A stretch of 7,326 nt of DNA, from assembly GCA_964515615.1 (NCBI GenBank), contig CAZEVI010000031.1:1-7326 (forward strand), written 5' to 3'. The notes beneath the pieces are model-generated. The model made no database searches and was not told the origin of the DNA. It saw nothing but the letters and a program-made list of their open reading frames with translations. Position 1 is the stretch's first letter. Every line of letters begins with the position of its first letter. The position numbers were made by a program, and so were the translations under genes. Below, in pieces: positions 1 through 6,403 of the stretch. Origin of the DNA: CAZEVI01 sp964515615 (GTDB lineage Bacteria > Patescibacteriota > UBA1384 > XYA2-FULL-43-10 > CAINNR01).

Positions 1-1
1 A

Positions 2-805
2 TCGCCGGCCGAAAAAGCCGGAATCAAAGTCAAAGATATTGTTTTACAAATTGACGGGACATCGACGGCAACAATGACTCTTGATCAAGCGGTGAATAAA
101 ATTCGTGGAATTGCCGGTACCAGTGTTAAATTGCAAGTCCAACATTCCGGATCCAGCCAGCCGGTTGAAATTAGTGTTACCAGAGAAAAAATTGATGTTC
201 CGAGCGTTACTTATAAATTGATAAACGTTAACAACAAAAAAATCGTCATAATTTCAATCAGCCAATTTGGCGATAGCACTAATTCACTTTTGGAAAAGTA
301 CGCCAATCAGGCAATTAGCGATAGGGCAACCGGCATAATTCTCGATTTGCGCAACAATCCGGGAGGATATCTGGATAGCTCGGTTTTTGCTGCCGGAATA
401 TTTTTGCCAAATGACAAATTGGTTGTTAGCGAGGTTGACAAAGATGGTCAAAAACAGGAGTATAAAACTAGCGGGAACCCGATTCTAAAAGATTCGCCGC
501 TTGTGGTTTTGGTAAATGGCGGTAGCGCATCGGCAGCCGAAATACTAACCGGCGCTGTTCAAGATAATAAACGCGGTGAAATTATCGGCGAACAAACTTT
601 TGGAAAAGGTAGCGTTCAGCAATTGGTATCGCTACCGGGCGGATCGTCGCTAAAAGTTACTATTGCCAACTGGCTGACTCCGAACGGTTCGGAAATTAAC
701 AAAGTTGGGATTAAACCAGATATCATTGTGCCTTTATCTGAATCCGATCAAAGCGCCAGCAAAGACCCTCAGCTTGATCGAGCAAAAACGGAGGTTGTAA
801 AATAA
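2..805 (+). CDS. S41 family carboxy-terminal processing protease (CtpA/Prc-like), 3' part
   Basis: Partial at the 5' edge: frame 2 is open from base 2, so the ATG at 74 is internal; 267 residues are visible. Visible residues 1-65 are the end of a PDZ domain (SPAEKAGIKVKD, then IDG and a later LDQAV), which in this family binds substrate C-termini. The rest is the S41 catalytic core, with the LRNNPGG loop, NGGSASAAE and FGKGSVQ. The catalytic dyad should be the second Ser of SAS (codon 530-532) and the Lys of GKG (605-607); they lie 25 residues apart, as in the plant D1 processing protease. The C-terminus is complete (KPDIIVPL, then a DPQLDRA helix). Such proteases are exported and trim or degrade envelope proteins; the export signal would lie upstream of the window. 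Family assignment is secure; the substrate is unknown. Confidence 0.95.
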   Translation, partial: SPAEKAGIKVKDIVLQIDGTSTATMTLDQAVNKIRGIAGTSVKLQVQHSGSSQPVEISVTREKIDVPSVTYKLINVNNKKIVIISISQFGDSTNSLLEKYANQAISDRATGIILDLRNNPGGYLDSSVFAAGIFLPNDKLVVSEVDKDGQKQEYKTSGNPILKDSPLVVLVNGGSASAAEILTGAVQDNKRGEIIGEQTFGKGSVQQLVSLPGGSSLKVTIANWLTPNGSEINKVGIKPDIIVPLSESDQSASKDPQLDRAKTEVVK

Positions 806-819
806 TTCAAACAGGACAG

Positions 820-848
820 ATTAGTCCAATTTGACCAATTGGGTTAAT
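820..848 (+). promoter_or_regulatory. Hairpin between the S41 protease gene and rplI
   Basis: Bases 820-830 (ATTAGTCCAAT) pair with 838-848 (ATTGGGTTAAT) around a 7-base loop, giving 11 pairs of which two are G-U. The stem ends 8 bases before the rplI Shine-Dalgarno AGGAG (857-861). The bases after it, TTCATT, are too weak a U-tract for a convincing terminator. It could be a weak terminator, an mRNA-processing or stability element, or a modulator of rplI translation. The pairing is visible; any function is inference. Confidence 0.4.
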
Positions 849-868
849 TTCATTAGAGGAGCTTTATT

Positions 869-1324
869 ATGAAAGTAATTTTAACTGCCGATGTCAAAAA
901 TATCGGCCAAAAAGGAGACAAAAAAAAAGTTAAGCCCGGTTTTGCCAGGAATTTTCTTTTGCCTCGGGGTTTGGCGGTTACGGCTGAATCGGTCAGAGCC
1001 AAAGAAATTATCTCTGCCGAGGAGATGAAAAAACAGGAAAAAGTACAAAAAGATGAAAATATTGACAAAATTATAACTCAAAATAAAGATTTAGAAATTT
1101 CCTTTCGACAAACCGCATCAGAGGAAGGGAAGCTTTTTGGCAGTGTAACGGCAAAAGAAATAAAGGAGGCGGTTAAGAAGAAAATTGGAATTAAAGTTGA
1201 TTCCATTGAACCGAACTCAGCGATAAAAGAAATCGGCGATCATCAAATTATCGTAAAATTCAAAGGTGGGGAAACGCTTCAAATTACCACTAAAATCTCC
1301 GGGTCCAAATCAAAGAAAAAGTAG
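869..1324 (+). CDS. rplI: 50S ribosomal protein bL9
   Basis: This is a component of the large ribosomal subunit that binds 23S rRNA near the L1 stalk base. The 151 residues match the usual length (about 150). The N-terminal rRNA-binding domain fits the L9 signature: G13 and G16, V21, G24-F25, N28-F29-L30, then G34-L-A36. A charged linker helix runs from about 41 to 75, and the C-terminal domain has the typical EGKLFGSVT at 86-94. The tail is Lys-rich (KSKKK). The ATG at 869 is preceded by AGGAG (857-861) with a 7-nt spacer, and the protein starts with the canonical MKVILTADV. The usual rpsF-ssb-rpsR neighbours are not seen; the upstream gene is the S41 protease, 63 nt away. It ends in TAG. 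Identification is secure. Confidence 0.97.
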   Translation: MKVILTADVKNIGQKGDKKKVKPGFARNFLLPRGLAVTAESVRAKEIISAEEMKKQEKVQKDENIDKIITQNKDLEISFRQTASEEGKLFGSVTAKEIKEAVKKKIGIKVDSIEPNSAIKEIGDHQIIVKFKGGETLQITTKISGSKSKKK

Positions 1325-1453
1325 AAAAAAAAATTCAAATAGAGTAAAATAATATCAGAGTGTTTTTCTTCGCTCGGATTTGTTTGTTGGTGTAAATCGA
1401 TTTAAACAAATATGAGTTTCGAAGATAAAAAGATAATTTTTTGGAGGGGCAGA

Positions 1454-3568
1454 GTGGCAGATCAATCGGCCGGTTCGCCTTGGGATGAGTCGTTGCCGGA
1501 AAATATAAATAATAAAAAACCAGTACCAACAGTGTTTGGCGATCTTGATGTAAATAAGCAACCGGCAAATAATACTGCCAACAACAATTCTGACATGTCA
1601 AACAATGATGACAAACCCGTTCCTGATGCTGGTCAAAAATCACTAAATGTGCCAACAGATAGCGGAGAAGAAGTTGGAGCAAGGATAACTATTTCAAACC
1701 CAAAGCCGGCTTCGGCTGTTGACAATCCAGCTGGCTCGGTTGCACCTCTATCACCAATAAATCCAGCAGTTCAATCTACAGATTCGACTAAACCCTCGTC
1801 TCAAAGTACCAACGTTCCGGTATCAAACCAAAAATCGGCGGAACCAAAAGTAAATCCGGCAGATTTTTGGCGGTCGGTCTATGAGAATGCCGATCAACAA
1901 CCAGCCAGCCAAACTTCGGCGGCAGCGCAATCTCAAATTGTTCAAAGCTCAATTTCCCCCAATCCGACCAGCCAAAACCCAACTCAGCCAAAACCTCAGC
2001 CAAGTATTCCAACAACTCCAACTGCTCCGCCGCAGTCATCAACATTTGCCATTTCGCCAACATCCAATACTCAAAATTCATCGGCTCAAACCAAACCGGC
2101 GGCTCAATCACTGCCATTGCCTTCTCAGGTTCCACTAAAACCAGCATCAGGCGCGACCCAAACGCAACCTGCTCCGGCGGTTATCCCAATGAAAAAATCG
2201 TCAAAATTAACATCAATTATTTGGGCGGCAGTTTTGGGGATAATTATTCTTTTTGCCGGCGGCATTTTTCTGACCGAAGAAGGGATAATCTCTGTCGGTT
2301 TGGAAAAGGTTTACGGCTTTGCCCATTTAGAATTAATTTGGAAAGGCCTGCCGGCCAATGCTGAAAATGCTTTTGTTATGTCGGCAGCTAAAATGCAATC
2401 GGAAAAGAGCTTTAAAGTTTCCGGAAGTGCGACGGCAACTGTCAATAAAGGGGTCAAATCAAATATTATCTCGCCAATAGTTTCGGCGGCGGTATTTCCG
2501 ATTATCGCTTTGAAAGACGAACAGGTCGGTTCAAAAATTAGCACTATTTTAGCGGCTGCCGACAATCAGGCATCTTCATCGGCAAATCCGCTTTTTCAAG
2601 ATGATTCAACCTCCCAGTCATCAACAAACGCAAATATGGCGACGGTCGAGGAGCTGACAACCAATATCGGCGCTCAAATTAGCGATTCTGTCAGCGGTGC
2701 CGACATCAATATTAAATCAAGCAAAAGTTCTAATTCAGAGATTCAACTGTTGTATTCCGCTCAAAAATTATATCTAAAATCATCATCAAATATTGTTTAT
2801 GACGATCAGGCCAAAGGTGGTTGGATTGTCTATAATCTTAATAATTTAGGGTCGGAAAGTCCGGGTGCGTCATTCTGGGGTAGCAATTTTTCCGGATCGA
2901 ATTTTTCAATTATCGGCAGTCGGCAAACGAGTGAAACTATAAATGGAGTTCGCTGTTTCCATTATGTTGGGACGGCAAATATTGGCGATGTTCTAAACAA
3001 CTTTGGTCTAAATAACTCGAGCGTTTCGACTCTCGATCTTGAATATTGGCTTGGTGCCAAAGATCATTTAATCCATCGCCTAATAATGAAAATTATCCCC
3101 GGCAGTTCGTCGGCAATTACTAGAATTGATATTGCGCTCGACTTTTCCGATTATGGCAATGATTCAAGCGACTACATTATTCCGGCAACTTCAACTCCGG
3201 CCTCGGGTTCAACTTCAATCGGCAACGGCGGCGGGCCTTCTGTCGCTCAAACAAGAGACAGCCAAAGAAAAATTGACTTAGCATCGATTGCTAAAGCGTT
3301 GGAAAGTTATCATGCAAAAGAAAATAAATATCCTAAAGTTAGCGGAACGGAAAAAATATCCAACAGTTCCGGTGTACTTTATTCCGCTTTGGTGCCAACC
3401 TATATTTCCAAGTTGCCACTTGACCCGAACGATCCAATCAACTATTATGGATACGAGTCAGACGGAACAACTTATAAATTATCTTCTGTTCTAGAAGATA
3501 AAACTGACACCAGTGGAACTCAAGTTGGTGGTAACTACTTGTATTTTTTGTCAAGTTTGCAACAATAA
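1454..3568 (+). CDS. Large single-pass membrane protein with low-complexity N-terminal arm and C-terminal pseudopilin-like domain
   Basis: Function unknown. I choose the GTG at 1454 because GGAGGGG (1443-1449) lies just before it; an in-frame ATG at 1412 (14 codons longer) has no Shine-Dalgarno. From the GTG the product is 704 residues. Residues 1 to about 245 are rich in Pro, Ser, Gln, Asn and Thr and lack hydrophobic segments. One membrane helix follows at about 252-274 (IIWAAVLGIIILFAGG), after KKSSK, so the arm should be cytoplasmic and the rest external. About 305-580 resembles LolA/LppX-like lipoprotein folds: VSGSATATVN, GGWIVYNL, INGVRCFHYVG, IDIALDFSDYG. A Ser/Gly/Thr linker leads to about 597-690, which reads like the globular part of type IV pseudopilins: QTRDSQRKIDLASIAKAL, then Y-H-A-K-E-N-K-Y-P and Y-I-S-K-L-P-L-D-P. 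No prepilin leader precedes that domain. It ends 14 nt before lemA, suggesting cotranscription. Domain names are from motif resemblance only. Confidence 0.85.
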   Translation: MADQSAGSPWDESLPENINNKKPVPTVFGDLDVNKQPANNTANNNSDMSNNDDKPVPDAGQKSLNVPTDSGEEVGARITISNPKPASAVDNPAGSVAPLSPINPAVQSTDSTKPSSQSTNVPVSNQKSAEPKVNPADFWRSVYENADQQPASQTSAAAQSQIVQSSISPNPTSQNPTQPKPQPSIPTTPTAPPQSSTFAISPTSNTQNSSAQTKPAAQSLPLPSQVPLKPASGATQTQPAPAVIPMKKSSKLTSIIWAAVLGIIILFAGGIFLTEEGIISVGLEKVYGFAHLELIWKGLPANAENAFVMSAAKMQSEKSFKVSGSATATVNKGVKSNIISPIVSAAVFPIIALKDEQVGSKISTILAAADNQASSSANPLFQDDSTSQSSTNANMATVEELTTNIGAQISDSVSGADINIKSSKSSNSEIQLLYSAQKLYLKSSSNIVYDDQAKGGWIVYNLNNLGSESPGASFWGSNFSGSNFSIIGSRQTSETINGVRCFHYVGTANIGDVLNNFGLNNSSVSTLDLEYWLGAKDHLIHRLIMKIIPGSSSAITRIDIALDFSDYGNDSSDYIIPATSTPASGSTSIGNGGGPSVAQTRDSQRKIDLASIAKALESYHAKENKYPKVSGTEKISNSSGVLYSALVPTYISKLPLDPNDPINYYGYESDGTTYKLSSVLEDKTDTSGTQVGGNYLYFLSSLQQ

Positions 3569-3582
3569 GATAAAGGAGCAAT

Positions 3583-4137
3583 ATGGCAATTCTATGGATT
3601 TTAATAGCGGTAGTAGTAATTTTAGTTTTTATTATCGCCGCAATTTTTAATCGTTTGGTTAATTTGAAAAACCGTAGTGAAGAAGCTTGGAGTGATATTG
3701 ATGTACAGCTAAAACGCCGACATGATTTAATCCCGAATTTGGTCGAAACTGTCAAAGGTTATGCCAAGCACGAAAAAGAGTTATTTGAAAAAGTTACCGA
3801 AGTCAGAGCGGCGGCAATTTCATCAAAAGGAATAGCTGATAAAGCCAAAGCTGAAAATCAGATTACCGAAGCATTAAAATCGGTTTTTGCCGTGGCTGAA
3901 AATTATCCAAATTTGAAAGCCAATGAAAATTTTGTTGAACTACAACGCGAAATTACTGACACCGAAGATAAAATTCAAGCGGCCCGCCGGTTTTACAATG
4001 GCAATGTCCGCGACCTAAATATTGCAATCGAAAGTTTTCCATCAAACATTATCGCCAATATGTTTAGTTACAAAAAGAAAGAGTTGTTTGAGCTCGATGA
4101 TGTTGAGGAGCGTAAAAACATTGAAGTAAAGTTTTAA
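3583..4137 (+). CDS. lemA: LemA family membrane protein
   Basis: The 184 residues are a full-length LemA protein. An N-terminal membrane helix (about 4-22) is followed by a long helical domain carrying the family motifs: the AWSDIDVQLKRRHDLIPNLV stretch (35-54) with VKGYAKHE after it, then FAVAENYPNLKANENF (102-117), and TEDKIQAARRFYNGNVRDLN (127-146). LemA proteins usually expose a short N-terminus outside and the helical domain inside; their biochemical role is not settled. LemA is often encoded next to HtpX, and htpX lies about 1 kb downstream here, past two DUF4870 genes. AAGGAG (3573-3578) sits 4 nt before the ATG, and the gap from the upstream gene is 14 nt, so the two are probably one transcript. 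Identification is firm; function is known only by association. Confidence 0.95.
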   Translation: MAILWILIAVVVILVFIIAAIFNRLVNLKNRSEEAWSDIDVQLKRRHDLIPNLVETVKGYAKHEKELFEKVTEVRAAAISSKGIADKAKAENQITEALKSVFAVAENYPNLKANENFVELQREITDTEDKIQAARRFYNGNVRDLNIAIESFPSNIIANMFSYKKKELFELDDVEERKNIEVKF

Positions 4138-4152
4138 AATTATTAATAATTT

Positions 4153-4240
4153 TCCTTACGAATCTACAAACGAATCCAAGAACGAAATTACTAATAAATT
4201 CTTATTCGTAGTATCGTCTAGATTAGTAAATTGGTAAGGA
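4153..4240 (+). promoter_or_regulatory. Structured leader with competing inverted repeats before the DUF4870 genes
   Basis: Within the 119-nt gap after lemA, bases 4153-4167 (TCCTTACGAATCTAC) are complementary to 4226-4240 (GTAAATTGGTAAGGA) at 13 of 15 positions. The same left arm contains TACGAAT (4157-4163), complementary to ATTCGTA (4204-4210), and AATCTA (4161-4166), complementary to TAGATT (4219-4224). These pairings cannot all form at once. A nested ACGAAT (4170-4175) with ATTCGT (4204-4209) is compatible with the long stem. The outer stem ends 3 bases before the AAGGGAG ribosome site of the next gene. This could be a cis-acting RNA element, an operator, or chance in AT-rich DNA; no known riboswitch is recognised. 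Confidence 0.4.
4158..4193 (+). repeat. Three tandem 12-nt direct repeats
   Basis: ACGAATCTACAA (4158-4169), ACGAATCCAAGA (4170-4181) and ACGAAATTACTA (4182-4193) follow one another without a spacer. The first two agree at 9 of 12 positions; the third keeps ACGAA. The exact 12-nt phase (about one helical turn) is compatible with a cooperative protein-binding site, but there are few copies and the third is degenerate. Confidence 0.4.
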
Positions 4241-4256
4241 CTGAAGGGAGAATTTT

Positions 4257-4592
4257 ATGCCAGAGGAGAAAAAGGGTTCGAATGAGGAAAATAACATGGC
4301 AATGCTGGCACACATTTTGGGGATTGTTATTAGCGTAATTGGCCCATTAGTAATTTATTTGACGGTTAAAGATAAACCGTTTGCCACTTCGCAAGCTAAG
4401 GAAGCACTTAACTTTCAGATTACGGTTTTAATTGCTTGGGTCGCGTGCGCAATTCTGTCATTTATTGGTATTGGCTTCATTTTGTATCCGGCTGTTTGGA
4501 TTTTAAATTTGGTTTTCTGCATTACCGCCGCAATGGCTGCCAGCAAGGGCGAGGCTTACAAATATCCTTTCGCAATTCGATTAGTAAATTAA
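4257..4592 (+). CDS. DUF4870 / Tic20-like small membrane protein (first copy)
   Basis: This 111-residue protein has the features of DUF4870: MAMLAHILG near the N-terminus, GPLVIYLTVKDK (29-40), the conserved SQAKEALNFQI (45-55), and a C-terminal GEAYKYPFAIRLV (98-110). Three hydrophobic segments (about 14-36, 52-72, 74-95) give a small polytopic membrane protein. The first 13 residues are charged and probably cytoplasmic. The family is very widespread and related to the Tic20 type, but its biochemical role is unknown; transport or membrane-protein biogenesis has been suggested by analogy only. AAGGGAG (4244-4250) precedes the ATG by 6 nt. The next gene is a second, divergent member 16 nt downstream, so they are probably cotranscribed and may act together. 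Confidence 0.9.
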   Translation: MPEEKKGSNEENNMAMLAHILGIVISVIGPLVIYLTVKDKPFATSQAKEALNFQITVLIAWVACAILSFIGIGFILYPAVWILNLVFCITAAMAASKGEAYKYPFAIRLVN

Positions 4593-4608
4593 TTATTTGG
4601 AGGTCAAA

Positions 4609-4899
4609 TTGACCGCTAAACAGAAAATTATCGCGCTTTTATCGTATTTGGCTGTGTTACTTTTTATCCCACTCAATTTTTTTCGGAAAGATGAATTTGC
4701 TCATTATCATGCTAAACAGGGAGTGGTAATGTTCGTTTTAGCAATCGCCATTGCCTTTACTTTCTGGATTCCGGTTGCTGGCTGGGTTTTTCTCTTGGCT
4801 TATTTAGTAATTTGGGTAACGGCAATCATTAACGTTCTGAGCGGAAAGTGCGAGCCGGTGCCAGTTGTTGGCCGAATCGCTGAGAGATTGTCAATTTAA
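4609..4899 (+). CDS. DUF4870-like small membrane protein (second copy)
   Basis: I start this at TTG 4609 because GGAGG (4599-4603) sits 5 nt before it. A TTG at 4597, 4 codons upstream, would overlap that ribosome site. The product is 96 residues. It begins TAKQKIIALLSYLAVLLF, has the diagnostic FRKDEFAHYHAKQGVVMF (25-42), hydrophobic segments at about 6-22, 37-52 and 55-77, and a C-terminal PVVGRIAERL. The H-A-K-Q-G motif occupies the place of S-Q-A-K-E-A in the upstream copy, so this is a diverged paralogue in the same superfamily rather than a recent duplicate. It lacks the GEAYKYP ending. It is the last gene before the terminator at 4919-4955. Function unknown. Confidence 0.87.
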   Translation: MTAKQKIIALLSYLAVLLFIPLNFFRKDEFAHYHAKQGVVMFVLAIAIAFTFWIPVAGWVFLLAYLVIWVTAIINVLSGKCEPVPVVGRIAERLSI

Positions 4900-4918
4900 T
4901 AAAGACAAAAATATTATA

Positions 4919-4955
4919 AAATATTCCGTGGCATTGTTGCGGGGTATTTATTTTT
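4919..4955 (+). terminator. Intrinsic terminator after the DUF4870 pair
   Basis: Bases 4919-4928 (AAATATTCCG) pair with 4940-4949 (CGGGGTATTT), 10 pairs including two G-U. Inside, TGGC and GTTG can extend the stem over a 3-base loop. After one A comes a run of five T (4951-4955). It lies 20 nt past the stop of the second DUF4870 gene and should end the lemA/DUF4870 transcript. Confidence 0.7.
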
Positions 4956-5036
4956 AAAATTATGGTAAATATTGATTAAAATTGTCGATCCCAACTCGAA
5001 TAAAAATGTAGTCATTTGGTGTAGGGGCACATTCGA

Positions 5037-5065
5037 TTGAAAAAATATTTCAAAAAAGCTAGAAT
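5037..5065 (+). promoter_or_regulatory. Sigma70-type promoter for htpX
   Basis: TTGAAA (5037-5042) and TAGAAT (5060-5065) each match 5 of 6 consensus bases and are separated by exactly 17 nt. Transcription would begin near 5072, leaving a leader of about 78 nt before the htpX ATG. It lies just after the terminator of the preceding operon, which supports a separate htpX transcription unit. The rest of the 250-nt gap (4900-5149) shows no convincing gene. Confidence 0.55.
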
Positions 5066-5077
5066 TAGTTTAGCTTT
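5055..5077. repeat. Palindrome overlapping the htpX promoter -10 box
   Basis: AAAGCTA (5055-5061) is a perfect inverted repeat of TAGCTTT (5071-5077), with 9 bases between; as RNA it can extend to 9 pairs with a 5-base loop. It covers the -10 hexamer and the expected start site, a typical place for a repressor operator. Alternatively it could be a weak terminator: on the minus strand the stem is followed by six T. No regulator gene is seen in the window. Confidence 0.4.
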
Positions 5078-5149
5078 CATTTGGGAAGTCCAAAATAAAC
5101 ACCACCACAATTAGTTGTTTTTATAAAATTATTAATTTGGCAGTAATTA

Positions 5150-6043
5150 ATGACCACATATGATCGAATCGGGTCAAATAGACGAAAAACCGTTTTTTAT
5201 ATCGGTGTTTTTCTAATTTTCATCATTGGTCTCGGATATTTATTTTCCTATATTTACAATTCGCCGGGAATTTTGATTATTGCCGTTATTATTGCCGTTT
5301 TGCAAGCTCTGGCCAGTTATTTTTGGGGTGACTCGATTGCTTTGTATTTAACACATGCCAATAAAGTTGAGAAGGCCGATAATCCAGAACTGTATCGAAT
5401 TGTCGAAAATTTGGCGATTACTGCCGGCATTCCGGCACCGAAAATCTATCTAATTAACGATTCATCGCCGAACGCTTTTGCTACCGGCCGCGATCCACAA
5501 CATTCATCCGTCGCCGTTACCTCTGGACTTTTAGAAATTATGGATAAAGGTGAATTCGAAGGCGTAATTGCCCATGAGCTTTCGCATATTGGAAATCGTG
5601 ATTCGCTTTTGATGGTGGTGGTCGTTGTTCTAGTTGGTGTGGTGGCAATTGCCTCCGATCTATTTTTCCGAATTGGTTTCTGGGGCGGTTTTGGCCGAAA
5701 TCGAAATAGCGAAGGCGGAACTGGCGGAATCCTGCTATTGATTGGTATTATCCTAGCAATTTTGGCGCCGATCGCCGCGACTTTAATTCAGTTGGCAATT
5801 TCTCGAAAACGCGAATATTTGGCTGACGCCAATGGAGCATTATTAACGCGTTATCCGGAGGGTTTGGCCAGCGCACTTGAAAAAATATCCGAATATAAAA
5901 AACCGCTTCGCTATGCAAACGATGCTACAGCACTGCTTTTTATCGCCGATCCAACGAAAAAACGTTCTTGGTTTGCTGGTTTGTTTGATACTCATCCGCC
6001 AGTCAAAGATCGAATTAAAGCATTAGAAGAGATGGCAAGATGA
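5150..6043 (+). CDS. htpX: HtpX family membrane zinc metalloprotease (M48)
   Basis: HtpX proteases cleave misfolded or damaged membrane proteins. The 297 residues are the usual length. The start fits the family (TTYDRIGSNRRKT). Membrane segments lie at about 16-36, 41-60, 154-173 and 193-217. The zinc site is intact: AHELSH gives H142, E143 and H146, and SRKREYLAD gives the third ligand E222. The SPNAFATGR (106-114) and FDTHPPVKDRIKAL (279-292) motifs are also typical. No clear Shine-Dalgarno precedes the ATG at 5150; a promoter candidate lies at 5037-5065. The end is coupled to the next gene by a TGA/ATG overlap (6040-6043). Being close to lemA is a common arrangement and supports a joint role in membrane quality control, though here they appear to be separate transcripts. 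Confidence 0.96.
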   Translation: MTTYDRIGSNRRKTVFYIGVFLIFIIGLGYLFSYIYNSPGILIIAVIIAVLQALASYFWGDSIALYLTHANKVEKADNPELYRIVENLAITAGIPAPKIYLINDSSPNAFATGRDPQHSSVAVTSGLLEIMDKGEFEGVIAHELSHIGNRDSLLMVVVVVLVGVVAIASDLFFRIGFWGGFGRNRNSEGGTGGILLLIGIILAILAPIAATLIQLAISRKREYLADANGALLTRYPEGLASALEKISEYKKPLRYANDATALLFIADPTKKRSWFAGLFDTHPPVKDRIKALEEMAR

Positions 6044-6403
6044 AAAAATATCTTTTTCTGATCTGCCTTTTTGCGATTTTTAGCCTATTTATCAGTTTTC
6101 TCCTACACTCCTCTCGGTTTCAGAACCAGCGCTGATAAAATCCACGATTGGATTACAGCTCTAATTGTGGCATCAATTATTCTGGCAATTATCTATTTTG
6201 TTAAATCCGCAGCCAAGTTCGCTAAAACCATTTCGATAATAGCCCTGACATTAATTACTCTGTTTGCACTCGCAACCGGCTGGGAAATAATCACTATGAA
6301 TTTTCAACTTTTAGGGCTGTTGGAAAAAGTTTTGATCGGAACATTCCTGCTTTGGTTGTCGTATTTTAATTATCATCTTTCAAACAATTTGGAGGTTGTA
6401 TGA
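6040..6403 (+). pseudogene. Small four-helix membrane protein, reading frame broken by an apparent one-base insertion
   Basis: An ATG at 6040 overlaps the htpX stop and opens a lipophilic start (MKKYLFLICLFAIFS), but that frame stops at TGA 6133. The +1 frame carries the rest, from TPLGFRTSADKIHDW to SNNLEVV, and stops at 6401-6403. That second frame has a TGA at 6059 and only a TTG (6071) without a ribosome site, so it does not look like an independent gene. Removing one T from the TTTT run at 6096-6099 joins the frames into 120 residues (LFISF then SYTPLGF), with membrane helices at about 4-22, 37-54, 62-79 and 91-108. I do not recognise the family. The defect may be a sequencing error rather than real decay, so the gene could be intact in the organism. 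Translational coupling to htpX suggests a linked role. Confidence 0.65.

Noticed and set aside
853..1081. Two minus-strand open frames over rplI
   Set aside because: They are antisense to the conserved bL9 coding sequence, Phe-rich shadows of Lys codons, with no ribosome site.
1322..1350. TAGAAA, 17 nt, TAAAAT promoter candidate before the large membrane protein
   Set aside because: The -35 match is only 4 of 6 and sits in an A-rich run where such matches are expected by chance.
1335..2565. Minus-strand open frames and a + strand out-of-frame one (1881-2138) across the large membrane protein
   Set aside because: Low-complexity shadows of the Pro/Ser/Gln-rich coding frame; no recognisable domains.
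3288..3755. Out-of-frame + and minus-strand open frames over the pseudopilin-like domain and lemA start
   Set aside because: They overlap well-supported coding sequence and have no domain features.
5021..5030. GTAGGGGCAC, resembling the arm of palindromic repeats common in some bacteria
   Set aside because: No matching GTGCCCCTAC arm is present in the window, so no repeat can be supported.
4972..5040. A 22-codon frame from TTG (MIKIVDPNSNKNVVIWC...)
   Set aside because: Too short, no ribosome site, and it overlaps the promoter region; probably chance.
6041..6403. TGA read as glycine, which would fuse htpX in frame with the downstream membrane protein through TGA 6041 and 6059
   Set aside because: HtpX ends at its normal C-terminus, no TGA falls at a conserved Gly in the S41, L9, LemA or HtpX domains, and an ATG overlapping the stop explains the junction better.
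6071..6403. Independent gene starting at TTG 6071
   Set aside because: No ribosome site, and the ATG at 6040 with a lipophilic N-terminus coupled to htpX is a better start once one T is removed.
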